From Globodera rostochiensis (taxonomy: Eukaryota; Nematoda; Chromadorea; Rhabditida; Heteroderidae): 64,000 bases of DNA. The stretch lies in NCBI GenBank assembly GCA_018350325.1, contig JAEVLN010000055.1:41319-105318 (forward strand), given 5' to 3'. Numbering within the stretch: position 1 is the stretch's first letter; every line of letters begins with the position of its first letter. The notes under the pieces were generated by a model, which worked only from the letters and a program-made list of their open reading frames with translations, did no database searches and had not been told where the DNA came from. Position numbers and translations under genes: made by a program. This document shows positions 36,382-48,640 of this stretch, piece after piece.

Positions 36382-36789
36382 CGCTCAGATATTAAAATTC
36401 GAAGTATTTTGTTAATAAAACATTTAATAAATATTAAAAAAAAATGTAAAAAATTACTCAAATGATATTTTAAAATTTAAACAAATAAAACAATAATTCT
36501 AGGAGAGGTCCGGCGGCATCGATAACTGTGAAGTAATTCATACTGAATTCAGTAGAATAAAACTAAAGTCCGCATGAAAATAACCAAATTCTTGGGTAAA
36601 AATAACAAAAGATTTTATAATTTCAAATACGAAAAAAACGTTTAGCTTTTCAAAAAATGTTTCAACTCAAAAAAAAATTTAAACCTAGCTTTTTAAAAGT
36701 GAAGTGATGATGAAACAAAAAATTACATTCGCTATCAATCAATAAAATTAATAAATAACAATAATTTGTAATGAGCGTATTATTTGCAT

Positions 36790-37175
36790 AATCGAATTTT
36801 TCCAAATTGGAAGGCTTCAGCGAAAACTCCTGGCCGCCTGCCGAATGCTCCATAAAAAATCGATCAGACGCGATAAAGAATTTCATAAAATTTTAAGAAC
36901 TGGCATTTTAATAGCGAAGCTGAATTCTTTAAAAAAAATATCAATTAATCTGGCATCAGCACAAAAAGAAAAATGTAAAATAAAAATAAAATTTACAAGG
37001 TACATACAAAATAATAAATTAATGTTTAAGTCACAGCAATTAAACAATTAATTAAACTGAAAATCAAAAGGTATGATTTTATAAGAAAATAAAATAACCA
37101 ATTATTTTGCATTTTGCATAAGCGCCCTCAACGATTTGAATTCCAACAGCGAAAGCGGCGCAAAGGTAAACAAAT
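36790..37175 (+). CDS. Possible exon pair of an unknown gene
   Basis: The patch 36795-36885 is open in more than one frame (KLEGFSENSWPPAECSIKN in one, RLQRKLLAACRMLHKKSIRR in another). A second patch at 37121-37170 encodes ALNDLNSNSESGAK and ends at donor AAG|GTAAAC. Mixed codons in A/T-rich surroundings suggest coding, but strand and frame for the first patch are ambiguous, since a minus-strand frame is open too. No family recognised. Confidence 0.2.
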
Positions 37176-38024
37176 ACACCATCGGTTATTGAATTTATTC
37201 AATGGTGCCTAACATTCAATTTTAATTAAATAATGAATTTAAAATTTTATTTTTATTTCATTAGTTCAGCAAAGCAAAAAACTTAATAAGAAATGTATAT
37301 ATACACAATCGTTAGAAAAGCTGCCTACTTTAATTGATTAAAAAATGTGAAAAGAAAGAAAAGCTTATAAAATAAAAAAATGTTAATTTGTATCAGCAAT
37401 ATTTATGAGCACAGCGTAAATTGTAAGCCTAAATTTTGCAAAAATTGATATTTTCAATTGCGTCGTTGAAAAAACATTAAATTATCGCATATTGTATTGT
37501 ACCCCCTTTTTAGCTGTTTGAATTTTTGAGTTGCATTTTTTAACAATTTTGTTTCCACTTTTGGAGCTGAACCAATTTTTTGATTTATATATTTAATTTT
37601 AATTACTATCTTAATAACACTATACGTTAAACTATTTCTATGTGAAGAAAAATTAACACCCATAAGCATTCTTATACATGTGCTCCAGTCCTGGTTAAAT
37701 GTTATTTTAACGAATGGTTTTGTATATGGATAATTATTAATATCATTCTCTATGATCCGGTCTTTGAAATTATACAATGGGTAATGGTTGACTTCTTAAA
37801 GATGGTCTTAAACAAAATATAATTAACAAATTGAATTAAATATTTTTAAACTATCAAATACGTTGGGTTTCGTTGCCTCTAAATACTCTTTCAGCTTTAG
37901 CGTAAATTACATTATATCATATTTAATTTGTCTCTGTTTCAATAAAACATAATTATTTTAAAGCGTTTTCGCTTTGCATGAAATGCACATTTTTTATAAA
38001 CCTTCACGAAGTAGTCTTTTAATA

Positions 38025-38207
38025 TTATTTGTTAATAAATTTAATTTCTATAGGAATCATTCCTTTTGAATTATTTAAATTGGAGCATAGAGGGTAAATC
38101 TCGTGGGAAAGAGCGTTCATAAAACCAGCGACCCAACGACCGTCATTGTTTCGTCGCCCACGAACTTTTAACTCACAACCGGCTACGCGGCATTTGAAAT
38201 ATACCAA
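38025..38207 (-). pseudogene. Zinc-finger fragment of FLYWCH/MULE type
   Basis: The minus-strand frame reads VYFKCRVAGCELKVRGRR, then NDGRWVAGFMNALSHEIYP and LC. The pattern aromatic-x-C-x4-C-x-(basic)...H-x5-C fits the WRKY/GCM1-like finger found in FLYWCH domains and in Mutator-like transposases. There is no ATG in a good position; the frame starts from TTG after a stop. It is adjacent to a satellite array on the same strand. It is a short fragment and the assignment is tentative. Confidence 0.35.
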
Positions 38208-38271
38208 GAATTATTTAATTTACAATATTTAGTTCATTTAAATTTGAAGGACCAAAATCACGTTGAGGTGA

Positions 38272-38838
38272 AGCACTTTTCGCACAATTTCTTCAAAAAT
38301 AAAATGGTCCGAAAAGTAAACTAAAAAAAATTTTAGATGGGGTGCGTTGATGTTCAAATTACTCTCGCCGTCTGACTCTCTCTTTTTATCACACTATTTC
38401 TTCAAAAATAAAATGGTCTGAAAAGTAAACTAAAAAAAATTTTAGATGGGGTGCGTTGATGTTCAAATTACTCTCGCCGTCTGACTCTCTCTTTTTATCA
38501 CACTACTTCTTCAAAAATAAAATGGTCTGAAAAATAAACTAAAAAAAATTTTAGATGGGGTGCGTTGTTGTTCAAATTACTCTCGCCGTCTGACTCTCTC
38601 TTTTTTCGCACTATTTCTTCAAAAATAAAATGGTCTGAAAAATAAACTAAAAAAAATTTTAGATGGGGTGCGTTGTTGTTCAAATTACTCTCGCCGTCTG
38701 ACTCTCTCTTTTTTCGCACTATTTCTTCAAAAATAAAACGTTCCAAAAAATAAACTAAAACAAAATTTTGGATGGGGTTTAATGTTCAAATTACTCTCGC
38801 CGTCTAACTCTCTCTCTTTTTTCGCACTATTTCTTCTT
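38272..38838 (-). repeat. Satellite array, about five monomers, opposite orientation
   Basis: The plus strand shows the reverse complement of the satellite (agatggggtgcgttg, ctctcgccgtctgactctct). About five monomers of roughly 108-110 bp are present, of two types: tttttatcacac and ttttttcgcac. The 82-codon minus-strand frame over it is a by-product of the repeat period. Confidence 0.9.
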
Positions 38839-39142
38839 ATTTATTCTGTATACCTATCCATTTATTTTGTGAACAAAAATATAAGTTAAAGTATATTAAT
38901 TAAAAAAAGATCCATTAAACAAATTTATTTATTCTTACATTCAACAATTTGTTTTTAACCAACAGTGGAGCAAACATCCAGATCATGGAGGTGCACAGAC
39001 AAAATTATAAAAAAAATGCAAATAAATAAAACATGTAAAATTACAAAAAAAAAAATTATTAAATTGTTTAACAGTCAAAAAATAAAACAGAAAACTTAAA
39101 GTCAACCAATTTTTCCTGTCACGATGCAAGTAAAAAAAAAAG

Positions 39143-39205
39143 ATGCAAGAATCTTATTGTGGGAAGCTTTGCGAATGTAACTGGGAAAAGCAATTTGTTC
39201 ATTAG
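39143..39205 (+). CDS. Small Cys-containing ORF, 20 codons
   Basis: It encodes MQESYCGKLCECNWEKQFVH then TAG, directly after a 10-A run. Codon choice is unlike the A/T background. The homopolymer could hide an upstream extension. No other support. Confidence 0.15.
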   Translation: MQESYCGKLCECNWEKQFVH

Positions 39206-39435
39206 ACTTCCAATTTGCGTTGTCCATTTGTTGTTCTATAATTTTTATTGTAAATTCAATCGTATTTGATCTTTATTCATTGTTTTTCCTTTTACTATTT
39301 CAGTTGTGGCTATTAAATTTATATTAGCTGGATGCGTTTGATTTTTAAGATGAGGTTAAAATTTATTTGTTATTCAACAATTTTTTTAAAATGCCATATT
39401 AATTTTATTAGTTAATGACTTACTTTATATTATAA

Positions 39436-39543
39436 GCCTATTTTTGTCGTATAGAATTTGTCGAATTACCTCAAAACCAATTGACAAAACGAAATTTAAT
39501 GATTCGTCTTGATGAGTTGTACTGTGCACCAGCCAATCGTTAA
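39436..39543 (+). CDS. Exon-like open frame, 35 codons
   Basis: The frame between two in-frame TAAs encodes RIEFVELPQNQLTKRNLMIR then LDELYCAPANR. It is varied in composition and reads like a protein. No acceptor is evident at its 5' side. It lies on the same strand and within 1.1 kb of two other small frames (39143, 39698) and a secreted-peptide-like ORF (40036). They could be parts of one gene, but each ends in its own stop. Confidence 0.2.
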   Translation, partial: AYFCRIEFVELPQNQLTKRNLMIRLDELYCAPANR

Positions 39544-39697
39544 GGTTGCCTAATACAAAACAATATATTATTTCTATTTTAAGTAGTCAACGATTCAGTT
39601 AAAATGCTTTAAAACAAATTTTTATTTGACAGTTTCAAATTTCTTTAATGTACTTCTAGTATTTTAAAATTATTTTCAATTAATATATTTTTAATAA

Positions 39698-39790
39698 ATG
39701 TTAACTCTTTTCCAAAAAATAGTGGTCTCAAGAGCGGCATTAAATAAGAGAAGATCAATGAATGTTCTTGACCCCATGAAGCCAGCATAA
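39698..39790 (+). CDS. Small ORF, 30 codons
   Basis: ATG to TAA encodes MLTLFQKIVVSRAALNKRRS followed by MNVLDPMKPA. It is basic and could form an amphipathic helix. No family, no splice support. Confidence 0.2.
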   Translation: MLTLFQKIVVSRAALNKRRSMNVLDPMKPA

Positions 39791-40035
39791 CAAATCAGCT
39801 TGTCGGTCGAGTAAATAAGAAGAACTATGTCGTGTAAGCTGATTCTATTAACTAATTATTTATTATTTAAGTTTTGTTTAATTTGTTAACTTTTAATCAA
39901 CAAAATGTTGAATTAAAATTACGTAGGCCACAATAGTAGTTTTTTATATTTATTTTTATGCAACAATTTTAATTTTATTAATTTACTCATTCATTAAAAA
40001 TTTTAAATTAAAATTTTATTATAAATGCCTTGGTG

Positions 40036-40158
40036 ATGTTTGTTTTGTTTCTTTTTAACATATTGTCCTCGCGCACGTTCTGGACAATAGATGGTAGCAC
40101 GGAACGCATACTAAGTTTCAGAAATGTTTGCAATCAATGTTTCAGCCTCGTAGTTTAA
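40036..40158 (+). CDS. Small ORF with signal-peptide-like start, 40 codons
   Basis: The frame begins MFVLFLFNILSSRTFW, a hydrophobic leader ending in small residues, and continues TIDGSTERILSFRNVCNQC before VV and TAA. This would fit a short secreted peptide or a first exon. It lies just outside repeat R4. No close donor is visible. Chance cannot be excluded because A/T-rich DNA readily encodes F/L/I runs. Confidence 0.3.
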   Translation: MFVLFLFNILSSRTFWTIDGSTERILSFRNVCNQCFSLVV

Positions 40159-40379
40159 ATTTCCGATTAGTTATTTAGGAAGTCGTATAATATTTTTTAA
40201 TTTATTAATATATTTTTCTATTTTTTAACTTTCTGTGTATACCTTTTAATTGATCGTCGGAATTTTTTCTTTTTTTTTTTTTTTGTAATGCGTAAATTTA
40301 ATAAAAAGTTTTAATTTACAACTACAAAAATTTCCAAGCATCTTTGACGGGTTTTACGCTAATTGCACAATTCTTGATA

Positions 40380-41110
40380 ATAATCATCAAATCATTACGC
40401 CTCTGATTATATCAATTTTAGTAAAAACATTCGTTCTCCTACATCTGTATGCTCAAGCCAGGTTTCTGTTCGCACTCCTTTTGGTTTTTATCTACGTCAT
40501 GTTTTTGTATTTGGGAGATGAGAAATTAATTATTTTAAGAAAAATTGTTGCTCTCGAGTAGCATCTGATATATTCGTAGCTGCGGCATCGATATGGAACT
40601 GAGCATTTATTACATAATTGATAATGATTTTATTTTGACTTTATTCCAAATACATTTTTTTGCGTCCATTTTGTTGTTTTTAATTTACTTTATATTATTT
40701 ATTAATTTTTGAATAAAGAGCTATTTTGTTTGTAAAATCATACAAAATTTCATAGCATAAATTATCAATTTTTTGCGTCTTATCTACGCTGCATATATGA
40801 TCATCCTTTGCTACCATTGTAAAGCATTATTCTAAACATAATACTTTTTGGTATAAATTTAACAAAAACAATTTTTTATGTATATATTCGCATCGCAACA
40901 ATAATAATGTTAAATTTACTTTAATCATTTTTTAAAATGTATACGATGAGTTCAATTTTTTTATTCTAAATCTTTCCCATAGCTTTTTAAGGGAGTGTAA
41001 TTAATAGAATTTGCTTTATGATCTCACCATAGGCTCTTTTTATTTGTTTAGCATTTCATTTACTTTTTAATTGGAGAATTTTCTTTATCGCATTATTTTT
41101 TGGTGTATAA
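40380..41110 (+). repeat. Inverted repeat pair R4, copy 2
   Basis: It is the reverse-complement partner of 15670-16340, sharing gagaaattaattattttaag, aaaaattgttgctc and gagcatttattacataatt, and extending through ttggtgtataa at the far end. Confidence 0.8.
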
Positions 41111-43000
41111 ATAATTATCAAAAACAAATGTTTAAATAAAGTCTTGTAAACTGTAATGTCAGCTTGCTGAAGCGATTTTTAAAATTCGACGACTAACTTT
41201 TGTATAAAAAGTTGGAAAAGTTAAGACGGAATTTATAACAATTGTTATTTTTAGGTAGGAGAATTGTATTAGATTAATGTCAATTTTTTGCCTTTTACTA
41301 ATAAACTATTTTGACGCAAATATATTAAAATAATGTTAATGTTAGGATTTTATAACTTAAATAGCCAATCTGAAACATAGGTTTATAGCCCGAATCATAT
41401 TCCAGAAAAGCAATATATCTCCAACCTGGAAAAAAACAAATATTAAATTATTTTGTTTAATCTATTATTTCTTTAAGAGTAAAATCTCAATAATTAGAGA
41501 ATTATAAATATTTTATTTTTTAAATTAAATTTTATTGATTGTGCTAACCTTCGAAATGAGATTAAAAATTATCTAAACAAGGAGAATACGATCAAAATGA
41601 AATGATACCAAAATTATATAAATTATTTAGCTTTTTAGTAAAAAAAAACCACAACAATATTGATGGAGGATTATAAATAATATTGAAAATTATTTAAAAA
41701 ATTAAAGTTAAAGCCTTAATCAACTATATATAAAACGCTACAACGAGCATAATTTTATTGCGATCCAAATCAATTATGAAAACTGGGCCAAAACAAAGCC
41801 AGATGGGTTTTTACTTTTTCTCATTACATGTTGTAGACTTATTTTTAAAATAATTATTTATAATTTTTAAATAAAATAAATTGAATTTAATGGTTTATCA
41901 TGATCCAAATTCGATTCTCGAAAAATCACGATAGTTTCTTCTTTGCTTTTTATATTTTTTAGTTACTTTTTCATAACTTTTACTTTTTAAAATTTTTTTT
42001 GACCAACTCCCAACTTGGATAATTAATTTTGCTTTTAAATACATTTTCTATTTTAACGAGTTTTTAAACTAAATAAACCTTCGCCTAGAGGCAATAATGC
42101 TTTGCTAATACTTATTAAGAAATTATCAATATTACAGTATTTCATTCAATAAATTTAAATAATAAATAAATTATATTTTAGCATTATATATTTATAAAAT
42201 CTGCTTTTTGGATTTTAATTAATAAAAATTTATCTTGATCTTAATATGTCTATACTATATATTATATCAATTGGATGTGGTCACTTAGAAAAAATTTTTT
42301 ATTTATTTTTTTAATCAATTAATAAGGAATGGTTACAACTTTCTGAAATATTTACAAAAAAATTAAAAATAAATACTTAAAACCTAAAAATAAAAAGAAG
42401 CTATAAAATAATTGGTGCTATTGGAATCAACGAGAGATGGCCGGCCACAAAGACCAAGACAATTTAAAATGAAAAAATAATATCCACACAAAAATTTATT
42501 TTGTATAAAGCTGATCAGTTCATTATCTTTATATAATCAATATTAATTCAAAAATATATTCAGAATCACCTTTAATTGCGCAATTACAGCACTTGTTTTA
42601 AACATTTTAAAAATTTTGTATTGGTTTATTATACATATCGATATCCTTTATACCCAATCATGTTTCCTCATCTCGAATTTGATTTTCGTTCGATTTTTGC
42701 CTCACCAATGTTGTCCAGATTTAGTAATATCTTGATCGGAACAGATATTTATTTATTATTTTATTTGTTTCAAAGTCTGTAAATTATTAGCACAAAATCG
42801 GTAGTTATCCAAGTTTGAAGCTTGTATTTTAGTGCCGCCAAAACGAATGCTAACAACAGTATTCTAAATAATGCTTATTTAATTATTTCAACTATAAAAT
42901 AAAAATATTTGTGATTATTCATAGCAGATTTCTGCTTCATTGCATTTAAAAAATATTTTTATGTCTAATTTTTATGTTCATTTATTTTTCGATTAACGTA
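41110..43000. other. A+T-rich DNA without recognisable genes
   Basis: A G+C patch at 42425-42465 (gagatggccggccacaaaga) has only short frames. The 68-codon frame at 42576-42782 is hydrophobic and has no domain. I make no gene call. Confidence 0.4.
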
Positions 43001-45315
43001 TTGCCTTTATAACTAAAATTTAAAACTTAAAGGGCTTTCTGAATAAACCAATATAATTTCAAAATTGAANATTTTTAATATAATATTAAGACATTTTGTG
43101 AATTCTAATTTTAACTCAATANCNNNTTAACTTGAGTTCAATGTATNTAATTTAATTTTTAAATAAATTTTNTATTGATTGTAGCAAATTTGAAAGCTTT
43201 ATTAGGTATTCATNTTTAAACATTATTATTACAATTAAATTGAAATAATTCCAAAATTATCAAATGTTTATCTAATTTTCTGAAAAAAAGAATTACAAAA
43301 ATATCAATTAATAATTAGAAATAATATTAAAACAATATCAAAATGTTAAAGGTATAGTTAATCATTTTTATTTAATTCGTGATAAATTTTATAATTTAAA
43401 ATCTTAAAATCAATTATTTAATCTNAGGCGAAAATATGTACAAATATAATTGTGCTATTTATTATTTCGTGTATTAGATTTGATATTAATAAAAAGTTTT
43501 CAAAATTTGAAATTATATAATTTATATTGTTAAGTTATNAATAATTTACATTCGATGCAAAAAAAATCACGATAGTTTGTTGTGTGGCTTATATAAAGTT
43601 TTGTTTATTCAAAACTTGTAATTTTTAAAATAATTAAAAATAAAAAACTAAATTTACAAAAATGTTTGTTTTAATATACATTTTTAATTTTTAATATTAT
43701 TTATAGTAAAATAAATTTAATTTAATAAATTTATAATTTTAAAAATAGTTATTTAAAAATAATATATATTATGTTAATATTTTTTATTNTATTTGAATAA
43801 CAAATACATCAAATTTAAATTAAATATAGATTTAATAAACTTAATTTATAGTTCTAATTCAAAAAAATTAGCATAATTTCTTTACGTTTTAAGTCTTTAA
43901 GATAACATTTAGCCTTAATATTAATAAAAGTTTTATTGTTTTAGAATTTATTCAATCAACAAGTAATTGTTACTATTTTTATAAATAAATAGAAAAATAT
44001 ATTCTTTAAATACTTAATAATCTGAAAATCTATCGAATAATAATTAATTAATTTAAAAATATTTAAAATATATATTATATCATAATAAAATATATATTTA
44101 ATTTAATATAATAATATATGTACAAAATTAGNATAGGTTAAAAATTTTTAATTAAACATCTTTGTTTAAAGAATTTAATTAATTAATTTTTTTTTAAATA
44201 TTTAATTTGGCAATTAAAAGATTTAAATTAAATTTATTNATTTTTCAATAAATTTATTAAACTTTTCGATATTTTTCATTCATAAATAAAATACGTNATA
44301 AAAAATTTGATGATTAGTCGGTATTTATAACACTAATGTTAATTANNAAAATGAATGCTTTTTGATCGGAATATANAATTGTGTATAAATTAAATTGTTT
44401 AAATGATTATTAATTAAATGTATCATATAAGATATTTTTTAAGTTTAAAATTGTAATTATGTACGTGTTTTAACAAATGAAAAAAATAATAATCAAAACA
44501 TTGTTGTTTTAAATATTTAAATAGTTTAAGAATTTTATGAGCTTAATTATAGTAGGTTTATTATTCATTTTTAAAATTAAATTTTATCTTTAATTGGATA
44601 AATTAATATTCAATTTTTCTATGGAATAAAAATATTTTAAAAAAATTAATTTAATTTAATATTTTAACATTCATTAATATATTTCATCATATATATTTTA
44701 AACTAATTTACACTTGTGACATTTATATANATGAATTTGGTGATTTCCTTCATCCATAGTTTTTTCCAAAAATTATACAAATTAATTTAAGTATTATTTT
44801 TATAACATATTAGTTTCAAAAAATTCATTTTAATTTTTAAAGTTAAATACTTTAATCATAATATTTAAAATTAATTTTGGCATTCAATTTCAAATATTAT
44901 ATATTTTTAATCTTTTATTAGTTTTAAAGTTTTTATATAACAAATTTGCTTATAATTTTACTGTCAATTCTTATTAATCATGCATTTTTAATATAATGTA
45001 CTAAAAATATATAATCAGAATTTTATAATAATTTGAAATTAACTCATTTCATCTAANATTTTTTTTTATTTTATATTTTAAAATATTTTATTGTTGAAGA
45101 AATTGTAAAATATAAATAGAAATTTTTAAAATATACAGTAAAAATTTATATAATTTAAAAACCGTTGTTACCCGTAAACTTAGCAAAGCCGTTTCAGCCA
45201 AATCAAGTGCTTATTTACAAGCAATTTTTATACGTTAAAAAATCAAACTTTGAAATATTTTATTAATAAAATATTTAATAAATATTTAAAAATAAGGTAA
45301 AATATTATTCTAATA
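43000..45315 (+). repeat. 2.3-kb duplication R7, G+C-depleted copy with Ns
   Basis: It aligns with 34145-36460 throughout, but most G and C positions of the other copy read A or T here, while A/T positions are largely kept. For example gtcagacggttagag becomes atcagaattttataa, and cgcaccccatctaa becomes actcatttcatctaa. About 20 Ns are scattered from 43070 to 45057 and I saw none elsewhere. The satellite monomer and the fold-back element are present in decayed form. It is either an exceptionally A/T-mutated paralogue or a poor consensus. Confidence 0.9.
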
Positions 45316-45467
45316 GAAGCAAAAAGCCATACTCAAACACTTACGAGATCGGTAAAAATTTTGATCAAAATGAAAATCTAAATTTATTAAAAACACAGCT
45401 AAAACTTATTATATACTTATATCAATTTTTTGAATAATGTAAGCGATGAAATTAATTTGCTCGGAAA

Positions 45468-45479
45468 CCCCCCCCCCCC
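45468..45479 (+). repeat. Homopolymer run of 12 C
   Basis: A pure 12-C tract is unusual in this A/T-rich context. It lies at the edge of repeat R8 (45480-45660). Confidence 0.9.
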
Positions 45480-45660
45480 AGTTTCAAAGGTGTCGGAAAT
45501 GTTCAAGTATTTTTTAAATAAAAACAATTAAAAAAAATTTGTTTAAAATTTATTAAAAGAAATAAATTGTCTCGGAAATATAATCGGCATGATAAAAGAT
45601 AAGATCGAAAAGTTCGTCACTGTCTAATGATTTTCGACATATATAGCAACCACATCCAAG
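45480..45660 (+). repeat. Direct repeat pair R8, copy 1
   Basis: It matches 48450-48640 in the same orientation, including gcatgataaaag, aaaagttcgtcactgtcta and gtgattttt/atgattttc blocks, with indels. Confidence 0.75.
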
Positions 45661-48240
45661 CCTAGTGAACTATACAATTTAAAAACTCATCTTTTCAAAA
45701 AATATATATACCTTTACATAATAAAATTTATATAGAAATTTATTGAAAAAAATAAACAACTTTTTATATTAATTTGTATATTAAAACAAATTAAATAGAA
45801 AGAGAAAAAATAATAAAGTAGCATCACGATAGCAATAAAAATTGTTATAATGCAAAAAATTTATTATATCCGAGCAATAGATTTATAATACTAAAATAAA
45901 TAAATCAATTAATTTAAACTTTGCAGACAAACGTCAGGGAAAAGAAACTTTCAGCTTGATCTATCAGCTTAAAATGCAGACGCAATAAAAGTAAAGAATA
46001 AAAGAGTTAAATACGCATCTTCGAAATTCATACTTTTATTTTTAAAACTGGTTTTGACTGATTTAATCAATATAATCAGGACTGTAATAATATTAGCACC
46101 TAATATTATGTATGTAATTCTTTCCCCAGCTAAGAACTTAATTAATTTTTTATAAAATAAATATGCATTCACATTTTGAATTGATTAGAAGTAAAAATTT
46201 AAAAGTAACTGAAAAACTCTTTTTAAGTTCAGTAAAATTCGATTTTACTTGTAATATTTGTAGGTAGGCTGGGCAAAACGCCAATATTTTAGGTATGAGA
46301 TAACTTCAAATAAAGAAAATTCAATTTTGTAATATGATAACTTGTGCTGAAATTTTTTTTTAAATATTTTTAATTTATCTATTAATTATTTTTATCAAAC
46401 TTTCGTTTTGTCGATAAAGTTGTATAACTATTTCATTTGTTTATAACCTTTTAGTTATGGCACCAACATATTATACTAAAGTAACTAGTTTTTAAATTTT
46501 TTATATTCTTTTGTTACATATTGGACCCCAAGTTTATTTGTCTCAAAAGATTATGACAGTGTTTAATGTTTAATATGCTAATAATATATGTTAAAGAAGA
46601 AAATAGTTCAAGATAATATTTACTTACTGATTTTTGGAATAATAATTTTTTGAATTCATTTGTAATCACATTTCTGAAGTTTTTGACAATGTCTTTGAAA
46701 TTCATTTAACACAAATTTTGGTCTATTGTGCTATTTTCCATATACAAGACAAATAATGATATTTAATTTAAGTTGAGTTAAAGTCTTCAAGAGTCCTTCA
46801 TTCGGTTCACCCAACTTGCTATATTTATTTTTTGTTTCATTCGCAAAAAACATCGAATATCAAAGGTCAAAAAATTGCTTTAATTGTATATGTCTATTCT
46901 TTTATATTTTAAATTTACATATTTTATTCATTTTTTGTTTCTCAAAAAAATTAGAGATAAGTTAAGACCGAGAGTTTATAGATTTATAATGTCAAAGGGT
47001 TCTAGGTAGAGTTAGTCCGCATCGGGATTTGCGACGGGACCGCGACAAATAGTCCCGGTCATAGCTATAAAGTATTATTGATTTTAAACTGGATGTTAAT
47101 AAATAGGATTTGTTTTTCAACTTTATATTTCGTTTTATTCGATTTATTCACATGTAATTTAAACACGATTTAAATGAACAATCAAGTTTGTTAGTAATAA
47201 TTTATTCTTACTTTTTTTAAAAAATAAAAATATTGATACATATAGTATATTTTAAAAATTTCTGTAATAATCTATACCTTTTTCGATTTCTTGTTTTCAA
47301 CTTACTTCCCCAAGATTATTAATTTTCTACGTTTAATAAACAAACTTTTTGTTTAGAATTTTCTTAAACCATATTGATGTTACGATTTAAATGACTGATT
47401 CTTTAAAGTTTTTAATGTATGGAAGGCATTCATATTTTAGCATTGTGTTATTTCTATAATTGGAATTTTTATTTAAATTTACAAAAAAATTTTATTTGAA
47501 AGGACAATTAGTTGGTTCTTTCTGTTCGCTTAGTTAAATTTATATTTGAAAACGACTTTAATTTTGCTATATAATAAATAAGTTATTTTGGTTTTAAACT
47601 AAAATATCATTTTAAATACAACTGTTGGTTTCATATTCCCCAAAACATTTCGACAAACTACGACAGGTCCGTGCACAGCCCCGGAATTTTTAATATGAAT
47701 CACCAAATATTTAAATATATAAATTATTAATTAACATTTTCAAGATCCTATTTTAATTGAAAATCAATTTACAGAATTGAACGCCAATATTGCATGCAAT
47801 CCAAAAAAACCCTTCAATAGTTTCAATATACAGAAATAATTTATAAAAATAAATGCATTTAACTAAACATGTAATCATAGCTAATCGCATGAATAAATAG
47901 TAAATTATTAAATTGAAGGTTTAGCATTTTTCTGAAAAATGCTGTTTTTTTTAAAAAAGGACGATGTTCATTGAATATTCATCATTGTAATTTGAATACA
48001 TTAAAAAACTATCCAATCGTTAATTCATATAATTATATTTTGTTAAAAAAAATAACGATTTATTATTCATATAAACTCAAAGACCACGTATTCAAATCTT
48101 TTCTATAAAATAGATATATATGTTGTTTAAAAGCTGAGATTAAATTCGTGCATATGCAATGCAATATTAAAACAATAAGAATATTAAATCAATAAAATTA
48201 TAAAAGATTAATATTTTGATACGTAAAAATATTAAAGCCA
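45660..48240. other. A+T-rich DNA with one MITE relic
   Basis: No gene is supported. Around 47020-47060, cgacgggaccgcgac and agtcccggtcat resemble the interior of the hAT-type MITE at 27421-27608, without intact ends. Frames at 45969-46172 and 46514-46705 (minus) are low-complexity. Confidence 0.45.
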
Positions 48241-48334
48241 AGACTAAGACACTTGATTTTGAGTTTCGGTATGAGGACAATAATTTGCCATCCCCCAATG
48301 TTATTAAAAGTAAATTATGAATTATTCCAAAACG

Positions 48335-48438
48335 ATATATTGGAGGCCCAGACACTCCCAGGCGCTGTGCATTCATGGGTCTTCGGAGGAATTTTCCGCG
48401 GCGGACGTAATGGGATGTACCCGAGCGGGCGGAAATGA
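48335..48438 (+). CDS. G+C-rich exon-like frame, unknown protein
   Basis: An abrupt G+C-rich patch encodes EAQTLPGAVHSWVFGGIFRG then GRNGMYPSGRK before TGA 48436-48438. GC-ending codons contrast with the background. One codon past the stop is a GTAAGG donor-like site. It precedes repeat R8 copy 2. No family recognised. Confidence 0.3.
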
Positions 48439-48449
48439 TGCGTAAGGAA

Positions 48450-48640
48450 TGACAGACAAACGTTCCGAGATATTTTATTAAATTATTAATTTATAGTTTA
48501 CAACAAGAAACTGAAAAATAAATAAATAAAATCAATTTAAAAAAATAATTTAAAATTTTATTAAAAGAAGTACAAATTATCTCGGAGGCATGATAAAAGG
48601 TAAGACCAAAAAGTTCGTCACTGTCTAGTGATTTTTCTAC
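48450..48640 (+). repeat. Direct repeat pair R8, copy 2
   Basis: It matches 45480-45660 (gcatgataaaaggtaagacc, aaaagttcgtcactgtctag). Confidence 0.75.

Larger units (their letters stand above)
34145..36460 (+). repeat. 2.3-kb duplication R7, G+C-retaining copy
   Basis: It aligns with 43000-45315 along its whole length in the same order. Landmarks include agcaaatttgaaagcttt, ggcgaaaatatgta and aaatttatagttctaa-type blocks. It contains one satellite monomer (about 36140-36255) and a G+C-rich fold-back element (36259-36381). No gene is visible. Confidence 0.9.

Noticed and set aside
38498..38746. 82-codon minus-strand frame with internal peptide repeats
   Set aside because: It is a by-product of the satellite monomer in a frame without stops; monomers elsewhere do not keep it open.
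43000..45315. Repeat-induced point mutation (RIP) as sole explanation of the A/T-rich copy
   Set aside because: Many changes are transversions (C to A, G to T), whereas RIP makes only C-to-T/G-to-A transitions; the Ns also point to consensus quality.
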